Assembly (NCBI GenBank): GCA_963665545.2
Contig: CAXXKZ010000011.1
Location: 1 to 64,000 of the forward strand
Direction of reading: 5' to 3'
Length of the DNA stretch: 64,000 nt
Source: G963665545 sp963665545
GTDB taxonomy: Bacteria; Pseudomonadota; Gammaproteobacteria; Xanthomonadales; SZUA-36
Shown: piece after piece, positions 8,801 through 17,017 of the stretch
Numbering within the stretch: the first letter of the stretch is position 1
Layout: the number at the start of each line of letters is the position of its first letter
Notes under the pieces: model-generated
Databases searched by the model: none
Told to the model about the DNA's origin: nothing
The model's input: the letters and a program-made list of their open reading frames with translations, nothing else
Position numbers and translations under genes: made by a program

Positions 8801-9913
8801 CCGGGCAAGACCAGGTTCCGGTTCGGTTATAAGCAGAATCAGGGGCGCAGGCACGTTCGCCATCGCCCGGGCGCCGGAGACGGTGGTCGCCACGAGGCAA
8901 CGGGCTCGATAGGAGGCCGCCATGTCGTCCGGTAGCATGCTGAGAGTGGCGTGGAAGAATGCCACCACCTCATCGGTCGTGGTCGCCTGTAGAGAGAGGA
9001 CGCACGGCTCGCTACGAAGCCACCGCAGAACTTCAGCGGCGTCCTGGTCCCGATCGCTTAGCACTAGATGTTCCGTAAGGGGCCATTGGGTAGCGAGCGA
9101 CCACTCTTTCCAAAGATCTTCGAGTTCCCGCGTTCCAGCCGGTCGCTTCCCCAGACGAGTCGCCAGCCAGAGACCGACGGCTGGCGATTGTTCAATCCAG
9201 TGGACAAGGTCATCAGCGTCGTAGGCGCGGACTTCTCGCCAGACGCCTTCGTCCTGTCGGGCTTTAGCCCATTCGTCGTTCTTAGACCAATGGCGGGGGG
9301 TGACGAATACAAAAGCAGCATTGGCGGGATCGAGCTGCAAGGGCTCCGCGGTCCGCTTCCGGTAGTCCTCTGTCGCTTTCTGCGCGATGTTGCTGCGCTG
9401 GCTGCCGATTTCCCAGCCGGCGTCGCCCTGTGGCACATAGTCGCTTTCGGTCTCGGTCGAGGTGCGGCCATCCCAGCCGGGATGACGCACACCCTCGTCG
9501 GCGGGGAAGCGGAGGTGTACGGCTGGGCCATGTGTGGCGCGGATCAAATGGGAGATGAGGGTTGGCAGACTGAAGGCGCCATCGGTTCGATCCGCCCAGC
9601 TCGAAAGATCTTGGGCATCCACCCATCGGATCGGAGCGCCAGGGCGCCCGGACTGCATAATTCGGGGAAGCGCCGGCCCAATCACAGCCCCGGTGGGCAG
9701 AAACCGGATACCTGCACCCTCGAGCGCACCACGAATGGCAAGAGCGTTGTTTGCCACCGGGGTTCTCTGGCCTCTTTCAAAATCCGCCACGGTCGAGGTT
9801 GCCACGTCGGCCGCCTTGGCCAGGTCCTTCTGTGACCACGCAAGGAGCGCACGGGCGGCACGGACATGCTTGGGCGTGAGATCGGACGGAGTTTTGGTTT
9901 CGAACATAGTCAT
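5846..9913 (-). CDS. large HTH protein with nuclease-like domain and degenerate NTPase region; candidate defence gene
   Basis: 1355 residues. Residues 14-65 form an XRE-type helix-turn-helix (SQKDLAKAADVATSTVADFE). Residues 130-260 look like a PD-(D/E)xK-type domain: D148 in HPGWDG, E168 in GWEIGS, then K179 and DYRKRT; I recognise a similar WExG...DYxKRT signature from large uncharacterised proteins. Around 284-380 the layout resembles a STAND-type NTPase, but the expected P-loop position reads VLSLQATTTDEVV with no GKT/S, so ATP binding is doubtful. The remaining ~950 residues appear helical, perhaps HEAT/TPR-like sensor repeats. It stands alone between IS21 and IS110 remnants and ends 237 bp from the IS21 end. 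The promoter region has three palindromes, suggesting autoregulation. A role in phage or plasmid defence is inference; a large regulator is the alternative. Confidence 0.6.
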   Translation of the reverse strand: MTMFETKTPSDLTPKHVRAARALLAWSQKDLAKAADVATSTVADFERGQRTPVANNALAIRGALEGAGIRFLPTGAVIGPALPRIMQSGRPGAPIRWVDAQDLSSWADRTDGAFSLPTLISHLIRATHGPAVHLRFPADEGVRHPGWDGRTSTETESDYVPQGDAGWEIGSQRSNIAQKATEDYRKRTAEPLQLDPANAAFVFVTPRHWSKNDEWAKARQDEGVWREVRAYDADDLVHWIEQSPAVGLWLATRLGKRPAGTRELEDLWKEWSLATQWPLTEHLVLSDRDQDAAEVLRWLRSEPCVLSLQATTTDEVVAFFHATLSMLPDDMAASYRARCLVATTVSGARAMANVPAPLILLITEPEPGLARALVEHGHYVLQAYDEQLVSRGEVRVLTRPSREGIASALIAAGVAKPRAEALARDSARNLAVLRRLMPSAPGCLPRWAQETPPHSLLAALLAGGWDENVKSDRVRLAEIADQPYETVVAALARYVGQFDSPLQKVGSTWRVASLADAWFLLAPYLTSVDIMRFEAVAHAVLGSADPRYEMDSDERWMAAVRGVQPDNSEMLRHGIGQVLILLALWGNKVLTMPDVARRADAIVVKLLRKADQQRWWSLSRDFRLLAEASPDSFLSVIEDSLDQNDPPIRALFGADEGGMFGTEHLSDLLWALESLAWSPDLMPRVTHILARLDAIDNPPGRYTNRPANSLREIHLLWIPQTFATLDQRLRALDMIRKRENDAAWKLMLGVLPQGRASSSPSSMPRWRDFTVDKVEAVTWGLIRRGAVAITERLLADVGVDAERWESLLDRFADLAPDPEAGFETLEVAERKISDNADRVVVWTSLRRMLHHHRQFPDVDWSMPAGVLDRLEAIYNRFEPSDPLERTAWLFEQSVARPNPSAAGWKAEERNVDTARQEAARALFSEGGVMSILALARLVHSAGYVGKALYDGGLSEPDLDALLEAALRSDNGHERDVAHGLVISAFDRRKEPWAEALITKSKDEAWGDTALLTILRALPAQRWTWDQVARAGAVIEDTYWRRAPVSWMSEDSEDVGFAIRKLISVGRARHALPLAGRGNKVHLPSDLLVEVLREAARQPFESDGDTNEGSMFQYYVVEVLQVLDERSDVNKDSLVALEWDYLPFLEHSGRPAKVLLRALSEQPALFIEMLSAVFKASEESGVVGVEPEDHEHARTVSDQAYQLLETWDRLPGTRDDGTVDGEVLEAWIKDARSLAKAAEREGIADSQIGNMLSASPVGADGNWPAQAVRDVLDLFRSKPMIEGFWIGKRNRRGVTTRMPRDGGNLERQEAAKYRNWAKAIAHEHPHTSKALDILADSYENDARHHDEDAERLDWEY

Positions 9914-9921
9914 ATAAAAAA

Positions 9922-9990
9922 TATGATATCATACTTAAAACATCACCAAGAATTTGGTGAAGCAGGCTCAGGTCGTTCGATTTATCGAAC
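9922..9990 (-). promoter_or_regulatory. three-palindrome operator/promoter region of the 1355-aa gene
   Basis: Three perfect dyads lie directly upstream of the start codon: TATGATATCATA (9922-9933), TCACCAA-GAAT-TTGGTGA (9943-9960) and GTTCGAT-TT-ATCGAAC (9975-9990). A weak promoter may overlap them (minus strand TTGGTG, 17 bp, TCATAT). The first palindrome lies 8 bases from the ATG, where no Shine-Dalgarno sequence is seen. Binding by the gene's own helix-turn-helix is a natural guess. Confidence 0.55.
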
Positions 9991-10198
9991 CAAGGCCAAG
10001 GGTTCCAGAATGCGGTGTACGTCACCCCCGTTTGCGGCAGCGGCTCTGTGTGTACCGGCACAGTAGCGATGTACTGGCGGCACATTTCGATTGCGCGCTC
10101 GATACCGGCCGTCGTGCCGTCGGTTTTCATAGCATGTAGCGCAGCTGGACTATGCGTCGGGTTGCGGTGGAGCGTGTCCACCCAGATACCGTGCCAGC

Positions 10199-10774
10199 TC
10201 AGTCCCGTAAGGCTTCAAGTAGTGGCAGCAAGGCATGAGCCAAGGCCGCATCAGACTCGATCGTTTCACGGACCGTCCGGTCAAAGGCTCCATGACCCAG
10301 TTTCGGCGGCAGCTTAATACCGAACACTTTGAACAGACCACGGATCTCGTTTTCCAGGTCGATACATTTGTTGAGCACCGCTTTGCGGCTGGACAGCAAC
10401 ATACGGATGTGATGACTCTCGATACTTTTCACATGGACCCGGCTATACCAGCCACTGCGCAATAGTTGGGCAATACCACGTGCATCATTCTTATCGGTCT
10501 TGTTACGCATCGCAGACAATGCGGCTTTGACCTGCCGGGCTTCCATGCAGATAACCTCATAGCCTGCCGCCTGTAGTCCATAAGTGAGGTACTGGGTCAG
10601 CGTACCCGCCTCCAGCCCAATAGCAGCAATCTCTAATTTGAGTTCCCACAAAATTGCGACGATGCATTCGACCTGTGAGTCCAATTTAGCTTCGGCTTGA
10701 ATCTCGCCATCCTGATCAATCACACAAAGATGGACAGAACGTAGTGATACGTCGAGTGCGGCATAGTAAGTCAT
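10199..10774 (-). pseudogene. IS110-family transposase, N-terminal remnant
   Basis: 191 codons matching the RuvC-like DEDD half of IS110 transposases: LDVSLRS (first Asp), AIGLEAGT (Glu), and the NKTDKNDARGIAQ motif with the last acidic pair. The C-terminal half with the catalytic serine is missing and the frame ends abruptly after LLEALRD. It is inactive. It is not closely similar to the IS110 gene at 48468. Between 9991 and 10198 I see no gene that I trust. Confidence 0.85.
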
Positions 10775-10960
10775 GGTGTTCTCCCTGCTGGATATGTTGT
10801 TTCATCCTACTGGGAACTTGGCCTGTTAAGGCTCGCCCGATTACTAATGCTTTCGACCCACTGCAGCCCCTTTTGCATCTTCCGAACGGTGTACTATTGT
10901 TGGCATCTGAGTCCCAAGCGACTACTCTTATAGTCACCAATAATCACCAAACTGGCACCA

Positions 10961-12535
10961 TTGACCTTTTTCAACGAACTCAAGCGCCGTAATGTATTCC
11001 ACGTAGCCGTTGGCTACTTGGTCTCCATTTGGCTGCTATTGCAGGTCGTCGATGTTGTTCAAGACCTTCTTACCCTTCCCGACTGGGCTGGACGTCTCAT
11101 ACTCCTACTTTTGGCGGTTGGTCTGCCCTTCGCGTTGATTTTCGCTTGGGTTTTTGAACTCACCCCGGAGGGCATCACGAAAGAGAAAGAGGTCGACCGA
11201 CCCAAGTCCATCCGGCCACAAACGGGCAAGCGTCTCGACATGCTCATTATCGCGTCGCTGGTGCTGCCATTGGTATTGGCGGCCCTTCCCTCCACCGGCA
11301 TGACGGAGACTCTTGTTGTGCGTGCGGGGCAGATGCTGGATGTCGCCAGCGGCGCCATGATCTCCCCGGCTGAAGTGTTGATCGAGGACGACAGAATCGT
11401 CGCGGTTGGGAAGGTCCGCAAGCCGCCGGGCGTTACCGTGCTGGACCTCGGACCCACTACCCTGTTGCCGGGCCTTTTCGACCTTCACTACCAGTCCTGG
11501 CGTGACTTCGACGATACGCGCGCGATCAATTATGTGACCGAAACGGTTGCCGACATCAGCATGCGCTACGTCCGCAACCTGCGCCACGTGTTGCTCGCCG
11601 GCTTCACGACGATCCGCGTCACCGGTGGACCACACTTCATCGACGTCGCGGCGAGCGCCGCCAGCGACAAGGGGTGGATCCCCTCACCCCGGATTGTGCC
11701 GTCGGGGAACATGATCACGATCACCGGCGGGCACTGCGACCACTCGATGAAAGGTCCATTCGCGCCCGGAATTCTCGAGCGTGGTCCTGAGCAGGGAGTA
11801 ATCGATGGCCCCTTTGAGGCGATCGGGGCAGTGCGTTACCAGATCAAGCACGGGGCGCGCTGGATCAAAGTTTGTGCGACTGCCGGGGTCACCTCACAGG
11901 AAGGCAACGTCGGCGAGCAGCAACTGTCGTTCGAAGAGCTGCGGACCATCGTTGAGGAAGCGGAGCGCCATGGCATGAACGTGGCCGCCCACGCCCATGG
12001 CGCGGATGGGATATTGGCAGCCGTCAAGGCCGGGGTCAAAACGATTGAGCACGGGACCGAATTGACCGGGGAAATCATCGCCGAAATGAAGGCCCGAGAC
12101 ACCTGGCTGGTCCCGACCGCCTACATCGTCCACGCGCTGCAACGCGCTGATCTCTCGCCGCTTTCAATGAAGAAACTTGAATGGGCTGCTGAGCGGATGG
12201 CGCGCAGCCACCGAATGGCCGTGGCAGCAGGCGTTCGGATTGCATACGGCACCGATGGCCCCTTGTTTCCCGAGAGTGACCCGCCTGGAGCCGACAATAT
12301 CGAATTCGCGTATTACGTCAAGGCCGGAATGAGCCCCCTGGAGGCGATCCGCACGGCAACCATAGACGCGGCGGAACTTCTGGGCTTGAACGACCGTGGA
12401 CAGCTCATGCCCGACATGCTGGCTGACATTATCGCGGTCGATGGCGATCCACTGCAAAATATCGACGCCATGCAGCACGTGCGTTTTGTGATGAAGGGCG
12501 GAATCATCTACCGCAATGACGCAATCGATCTTTGA
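10961..12535 (+). CDS. membrane-anchored amidohydrolase fusion
   Basis: 524 residues from TTG; an in-frame stop at 10931 leaves little room for another start, and no clear ribosome binding site is seen. Residues 1-105 match the membrane module (FNELKRRNVFHVAVGYL, then FELTPEGI and a third hydrophobic helix) that normally precedes cyclase or TPR domains in Wenzhouxiangella/Woeseia-type bacteria. Residues 110-524 are a metal-dependent amidohydrolase of the imidazolonepropionase/prolidase-like branch, normally a secreted enzyme. Metal ligands seen: Lys in WIKVCATAG, His in AAHAHG, His in IEHGT, Asp in YGTDGP. The usual HxH motif reads LHYQ, so one ligand His is Gln. The fusion may have arisen by recombination. 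The catalytic domain would face the periplasm or cytoplasm depending on topology. Substrate is unknown. Confidence 0.7.
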   Translation: MTFFNELKRRNVFHVAVGYLVSIWLLLQVVDVVQDLLTLPDWAGRLILLLLAVGLPFALIFAWVFELTPEGITKEKEVDRPKSIRPQTGKRLDMLIIASLVLPLVLAALPSTGMTETLVVRAGQMLDVASGAMISPAEVLIEDDRIVAVGKVRKPPGVTVLDLGPTTLLPGLFDLHYQSWRDFDDTRAINYVTETVADISMRYVRNLRHVLLAGFTTIRVTGGPHFIDVAASAASDKGWIPSPRIVPSGNMITITGGHCDHSMKGPFAPGILERGPEQGVIDGPFEAIGAVRYQIKHGARWIKVCATAGVTSQEGNVGEQQLSFEELRTIVEEAERHGMNVAAHAHGADGILAAVKAGVKTIEHGTELTGEIIAEMKARDTWLVPTAYIVHALQRADLSPLSMKKLEWAAERMARSHRMAVAAGVRIAYGTDGPLFPESDPPGADNIEFAYYVKAGMSPLEAIRTATIDAAELLGLNDRGQLMPDMLADIIAVDGDPLQNIDAMQHVRFVMKGGIIYRNDAIDL

Positions 12536-12543
12536 GATGGCTT

Positions 12544-13191
12544 CTAATAGGCCAACGCAGTTCCCTTGGTCGATCCGGTACCCTGCCGCACGCCAGTGGC
12601 GGGATCGATGGACACCCCCACCCACCAGCCCTTGGACGGCAGAATTTCGTCGAAATCCGAGACTTCACGATAGTCAAGCCCCATGCGCTTGAGCGCTTCC
12701 AGGGTTGCCGCCTGAAACTGACCCGCCAGAAACTGGGCCCTGCCCTCGCTATCGCGATTGAGCAATTCCGGAGCGGCATTTGCCTCGCCGGGGTTCATGC
12801 CGAAATCCAGCGCATTGATGAGCGACCCGATCGTATTGGGGTGAAGACCCGCGCCAATCGAACTGGAACCGATCGCTGGTCTGCCATCCCGCAGCACAAT
12901 GAGCGGATTGGTCGGGTCCGGCAGGCGTTTTCCGGGACCAGCGCGCAGAATCGCCGCCTGCTGGAAACTCGCCGAATCAGGAATGGATACACCATCGACG
13001 AACAAGCCCGTCCAGCCCCAGAACACTGCGTTGATCGTGTGGCAGATTACGACGACGTTACCCCACTGGTCGGCAGCCGTAACGGCGGCGGAGTGTTTCG
13101 GTCCATCGACCGGAACAGCGGACAAAGGGGTTTCTGGCCCAAACCGCCGAAAGTCTGCAGTAAGGTTCTGGCGCTTGGTTTGATAGCTCAG
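12544..13191 (-). pseudogene. gamma-glutamyltransferase, C-terminal fragment
   Basis: The conserved part starts near 13191 (LSYQTKRQNLTADFRRFG) and runs to a TAG at 12544. It covers the small catalytic subunit: KHSAAVTAADQWGNVV around the autoprocessing site, PLIVLRDGRPAIGSSS, and the C-terminal TGSTKGTALAY. The catalytic threonine position appears to be Ser. The large subunit is missing and a stop lies in frame upstream, so the fragment is not expressed as an enzyme. It converges with the amidohydrolase gene, 8 bp from its stop. Confidence 0.7.
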
Positions 13192-13455
13192 AGTGTCATT
13201 GCATTCTGTAGCCCGCCTGTATATGAATCAGTAAGTTACTGATGTCGGTCTCCGTTTCATACTGCTTTGGAGCATGAATACCGATTCAGAAGGAGTCACT
13301 GCCCGTATGTATCAGGCGGAGCTGTTGCTTATTGCCGGAGATGTTACGGTATCTGTAACGTGCAATGTGTCGCAATCAAATGCGCCAAAAATGCGCCATT
13401 TCTAATGAAGGTAACGAAAAAGAAGCGCGAAAAGTATGTAAATTATTGATTTTAT

Positions 13456-13531
<76 letters not shown>

Positions 13532-13546
13532 CCCGGGAGGGCGGCC

Positions 13547-13575
13547 AGTATATGCAAATCGCGCTCTGGCGACAA
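13547..13575 (-). promoter_or_regulatory. sigma70 promoter of tRNA-Thr
   Basis: On the minus strand TTGTCG (13570-13575) and TATACT (13547-13552) are separated by exactly 17 bp, 15 bp before the tRNA 5' end, followed by a GC-rich discriminator as is common for stable RNA genes. Confidence 0.6.
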
Positions 13576-13692
13576 TAGTCCCTGGGATTGTAGTCGAGCG
13601 AAACGCTTACTTGAATTCGCGGTATTTACTGATGAATTGCCCTGCCTGATCGTTGAAGATCAAGTCCAATCAAACGGAGTCGAGGGGCCGGC

Positions 13693-14166
13693 ATGTGGGC
13701 TGGAGCTGAGCGATCAAGAGCGTGCCGTCTTTGGCGGGGTTTTTCCCTGATCGAAGCGATGATTGCGCTGCTGGTGCTGTCCATTGGTTTGGGCGGTGTG
13801 GCGATGCAGATGTACAGCGCTGTGGGTGGCACTTCCGATGCCCAAAGACGCAGCCTGGCGGCGCTTCACGCTGCCTCGCTGGCAACCATAGTGCGCCTGG
13901 GCGTTGGCATTGAGCCGGGAGGCTGGCTGACGATGGAATCGGCGCACGACAATGATCTTCTGGCCCAATGGCGATTGCGCCTGGCGCGCGATGTGCCTGG
14001 CGCCAGTGCGGCGGTCTGTTTCGATGCTTCGCCGCTGGATGGGGATCGTGCAGATGCGCTGTGCGATGGCAAAGGCCTGTTGGTGGTCAAAATCTTTTGG
14101 CTGGACAGCCGCCGTCAGTTTGCCGTGGATCAAGGCAAGCGCCGGCTGTTTCTGCCCTTATGGTGA
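13693..14166 (+). CDS. pilV: type IV minor pilin PilV
   Basis: 157 residues. The class III signal has a positively charged leader followed by G|FSLIEAM, with Glu at +5 of the mature protein, then a hydrophobic helix with paired small residues (LVLSIGLGGVAMQM). PilV is a minor pilin that, with PilW, PilX and PilE, primes pilus assembly in the periplasm after cleavage by PilD. The stop overlaps the pilW start. It is the first gene of a four-gene plus-strand operon in which all neighbours overlap by a few bases. Confidence 0.85.
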   Translation: MWAGAERSRACRLWRGFSLIEAMIALLVLSIGLGGVAMQMYSAVGGTSDAQRRSLAALHAASLATIVRLGVGIEPGGWLTMESAHDNDLLAQWRLRLARDVPGASAAVCFDASPLDGDRADALCDGKGLLVVKIFWLDSRRQFAVDQGKRRLFLPLW

Positions 14167-14927
14167 CCTTCAAACGCGGTCCAGTGCCGGCAATGGCAAC
14201 CGGCTTCAGCCTGATGGAGCTGTTGCTTGCGCTTTCCCTGTCAGCCGTTCTTGCTCTGGGCATGATCCAGATTGCGTCGGGTACGCAGGCCAGTTTTCGT
14301 CTGCAAGACAGTCTGGCGGGTCTGCAGGAACACGCACAGATTGCGGCGGATCTGCTCACTGCAACGATCAGCTCAGCCGCGTTCCAGGAATCACCGTGGA
14401 TCAGCGCATCCCCCATGGTGCTGTTGCCGGAGTCATCCGACGGGGCAGAGCGGGGCTCCGACCGGCTTGTTGTGCTGACCCGCTCCGACCGAAACTGCTT
14501 CGGCTTTGCCAATGAGGACCTTGATGGCGCGGGCTATCCCCGGTTTTACTTCAAGAAAACCGCCATTGGCCTGCGCCGCGGCGACACGCTGATCTTGAGT
14601 TGCAGCTATGGCGCGGCGCTTGACGCCCTAGTCCGGCAGATTCGCAACCAGGGGCTGATTGAGAATGTCGAGTCGTTACAGTTTTTGTTTGGCGAAGACA
14701 TGAACATGAACAGCAGACCCGATCGCTGGGTGAAAGCGGGCCAATGGTCGAATGAAGCCTCGGTCGTTGCCGTGCGCACCGGCCTGTTGCTCAGCAGCGA
14801 CCAATTTTCGGGCGCCGCCGAGGCGCGGTCATTCAGCATATTGGATCAACACCTGGCGACACCACCAGACCGCAAGATTCGGCACGCCATTGAAGTCACT
14901 CACGCCTTGCGCGGGAGACTCAATTGA
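14160..14927 (+). CDS. pilW: type IV minor pilin PilW
   Basis: 255 residues. Start chosen at the ATG overlapping the pilV stop. Prepilin cleavage site TG|FSLMELLLALSLSAVL with Glu at +5. The body has the PilW-type pattern of a long Cys-containing globular domain (CFGFANEDLDG, LILSCSYG). The role is in pilus initiation with PilV and PilX. The 3' end overlaps pilX. Confidence 0.85.
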   Translation: MVTFKRGPVPAMATGFSLMELLLALSLSAVLALGMIQIASGTQASFRLQDSLAGLQEHAQIAADLLTATISSAAFQESPWISASPMVLLPESSDGAERGSDRLVVLTRSDRNCFGFANEDLDGAGYPRFYFKKTAIGLRRGDTLILSCSYGAALDALVRQIRNQGLIENVESLQFLFGEDMNMNSRPDRWVKAGQWSNEASVVAVRTGLLLSSDQFSGAAEARSFSILDQHLATPPDRKIRHAIEVTHALRGRLN

Positions 14928-15607
14928 TGTCCTGCCTGCAAATTCAAACAAATTCCGGATTTATTTCTGCGCCGCGAAATTCACGTGGGGCCGCATTGTT
15001 GCTTGGCCTGGTGCTGCTGACCGCCCTTTTGCTCGTGGGTCTTGTCGGCATCAACAGCATGCTTTTTCAGCAGACCATGGCGGGTAATTTCCAGCAACGC
15101 TTACTGGCAAGGCAAGCGGCTTCGGTGGCAGAACGGTGGGCGATGGCATGGCTCGCAAGCGCCGAGGAGGAGGACCGGATATTGATGGAACTGGCGATTA
15201 CCGCACCGCCTCTGGTGGAGGATCTCGCCGCCGACTGGTGGCAGGAGCACAGCTTCCCGGTCGGCATGAACCCGGTGAGCGGAATGATGCTGGAACAGCC
15301 GTTGGGCGGTACCGGTCTGGCGGCCCGCTGGCTCATCAAGGCCGTCCACACGCAGCCCTCGGAATCCGAGCCGGATACCGACATTAGCTACTACCGCGTG
15401 CTGTCACGTGGGTCTGCCTTTCGGGGCAATGCTGGAACCGGCAGCCATGCGGTTCTCGAAGCCATTGTCGTGCGCCCCTGGCCCGTAGAGTTTGAGTCCG
15501 GGCCACTGCTGGCGCCTGGCGAATTGGCTTCGCCCCTCGAGGTATTCTGCGCTCAATTTGACGCGGCCCTGCCCTGCGGCCAGGTGGCCTGGCGGCAACG
15601 AAAATGA
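14924..15607 (+). CDS. pilX: type IV pilus assembly protein PilX
   Basis: 227 residues. Starts at TTG 14924 overlapping the pilW stop; ATG 14927 is an equally good start. N-terminal segment RGAALLLGLVLLTALLLVG followed by GINSMLFQQTMAGN is the PilX signature (the QE...AGN motif). PilX is a membrane-anchored pilin-like protein needed for assembly. PilY1, which often follows, is absent: pilE comes next with a 4-bp overlap. Confidence 0.8.
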   Translation: MMSCLQIQTNSGFISAPRNSRGAALLLGLVLLTALLLVGLVGINSMLFQQTMAGNFQQRLLARQAASVAERWAMAWLASAEEEDRILMELAITAPPLVEDLAADWWQEHSFPVGMNPVSGMMLEQPLGGTGLAARWLIKAVHTQPSESEPDTDISYYRVLSRGSAFRGNAGTGSHAVLEAIVVRPWPVEFESGPLLAPGELASPLEVFCAQFDAALPCGQVAWRQRK

Positions 15608-16032
15608 AGCCTTTGGTTAGTGCACCGAGCTCACCGGGGCGAGGCATGACCTTGCTGGAAATTATTCTGGTCAGCGCCATCCTGGCAGTCTTGCTGGTCA
15701 TGGCAGTGCCGGTCTACCAGCAATACCTGTTGCGCACATACCGCACGCAGGCAGTGGGCGAGCTGATTTCCATGGCCGCCTGCCAGGCGCAGCAACGCGC
15801 TTCTGGCGGCGCTTATAACACCACAACCTGTGCGCACAACGACGCATTGAACGGCTACACGGTGAGTTATCTTCCCGCCGAAGCCGAATCCGTGCAGGAA
15901 TATCAAATCACCGCATTGCCCATCGGCAGACAGGTACTCGACCGCTGTGGCTCACTGACTCTCGACCATAGCGGCCGCCGATGGGTGTCAAGTGAAAATG
16001 CTGACCGCCTGACGTGCTGGGCGGGCCGCTGA
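15604..16032 (+). CDS. pilE: type IV minor pilin PilE
   Basis: 142 residues. Prepilin site shown by PGRG|MTLLEIILVSAILAVL, with Met rather than Phe at +1, and Glu at +5. The second half has CQAQQRA and the CGSLTLDHSGRR motif with paired cysteines seen in PilE-type minor pilins. It is last in the pilVWXE cluster and converges with ispH. Confidence 0.85.
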   Translation: MKPLVSAPSSPGRGMTLLEIILVSAILAVLLVMAVPVYQQYLLRTYRTQAVGELISMAACQAQQRASGGAYNTTTCAHNDALNGYTVSYLPAEAESVQEYQITALPIGRQVLDRCGSLTLDHSGRRWVSSENADRLTCWAGR

Positions 16033-16047
16033 TCAGGGCCGGGGCAA

Positions 16048-17004
16048 CTAACCCGGGGCTATTTTGACGCGCAATTCCCGGGGTAAGGCAAACACCATGC
16101 TCTCCGCAGTTCCGGCCAACTCTTCGACTTCGAGACCGCCTTTGTCCTGCAGGGATTCGATCACTTCCCTGACCAGACTTTCCGGCGCTGAAGCACCCGC
16201 CGTGACACCCACGGTCTGCACGCCTTCGAGCCATTCGTTGCGGATATCCTGGGCGCCGTCAATCAGGTACGCAGGCACGCCCCTTTTTTCCGCCAGCTCT
16301 TTGAGGCGATTGGAATTGGAGCTGTTGACCGATCCCACGACCAGTACCACGTCGGCTGTCGCGGCCAGTTTCTTGACTGCGTCCTGGCGATTCTGGGTGG
16401 CATAGCAAATATCGTCGTGCTTGGGCCCCTGGATGGCCGCAAAGCGCTCCTGCAGCGCCTCAATAATCGCCTGGGTATCGTCAACGGACAATGTGGTCTG
16501 CGTCACGTAGGCCATAGCGTCCGAGTAACGCACCTTGAGCCTGGCCACGTCGGCCGGGGACTCGACCAGGTAGATCGCATTTTTGCGGGGCGGATTGTTT
16601 GACCACTGGCCCAGCGTACCCTCAACTTCCGGATGACCCGCGTGGCCGATCAGGACCACATCCATGCCCTTCTTGCAGTAACGCGCAACCTCCATGTGCA
16701 CCTTGGTCACCAGCGGGCAGGTGGCGTCGAACACCTTCAGCCCGCGCTCCCCACCGGCGCGCCGCACCGACTGGGACACCCCATGTGCACTGAAAATTAC
16801 CGTGCCATTGTCAGGCACCTCAGACAGTTCATCGACGAATACCGCGCCCGCTTCGCTCAACCGGTCAACAACGAAGCGATTGTGCACGACCTCATGCCTG
16901 ACATAAATCGGTGCGCCGAACATGACCAGTGCGCGCTCCACAATATCGATCGCCCGGTCGACACCGGCGCAGAAGCCCCTGGGATTGGCAAGCTGAATAT
17001 CCAT
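16048..17004 (-). CDS. ispH: 4-hydroxy-3-methylbut-2-enyl diphosphate reductase
   Basis: 318 residues. Last step of the MEP isoprenoid pathway, making IPP and DMAPP in the cytoplasm with a [4Fe-4S] cluster. Start set at MDIQLANPRGFCAGV because the family begins there. Cluster cysteines are visible in GFCAGV, DATCPLV and the region VVGSVNSSNSNRL/CYATQNRQ. Other motifs: EVVHN, SAHGVS and GVTAGASAPESLV. It lies immediately downstream of lspA in the ribF-ileS-lspA-ispH order typical of gammaproteobacteria; fkpB, often present between lspA and ispH, is missing. Confidence 0.95.
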   Translation of the reverse strand: MDIQLANPRGFCAGVDRAIDIVERALVMFGAPIYVRHEVVHNRFVVDRLSEAGAVFVDELSEVPDNGTVIFSAHGVSQSVRRAGGERGLKVFDATCPLVTKVHMEVARYCKKGMDVVLIGHAGHPEVEGTLGQWSNNPPRKNAIYLVESPADVARLKVRYSDAMAYVTQTTLSVDDTQAIIEALQERFAAIQGPKHDDICYATQNRQDAVKKLAATADVVLVVGSVNSSNSNRLKELAEKRGVPAYLIDGAQDIRNEWLEGVQTVGVTAGASAPESLVREVIESLQDKGGLEVEELAGTAESMVFALPRELRVKIAPG

Positions 17005-17017
17005 CAATCGTCGCTCA

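Noticed and set aside
9777..10181. 134-codon minus-strand frame overlapping the start of the 1355-residue gene
   Set aside because: It overlaps both the gene and the palindrome-rich promoter. A segment (WNPWPWFDKSND) looks protein-like, but there is no family match I trust.
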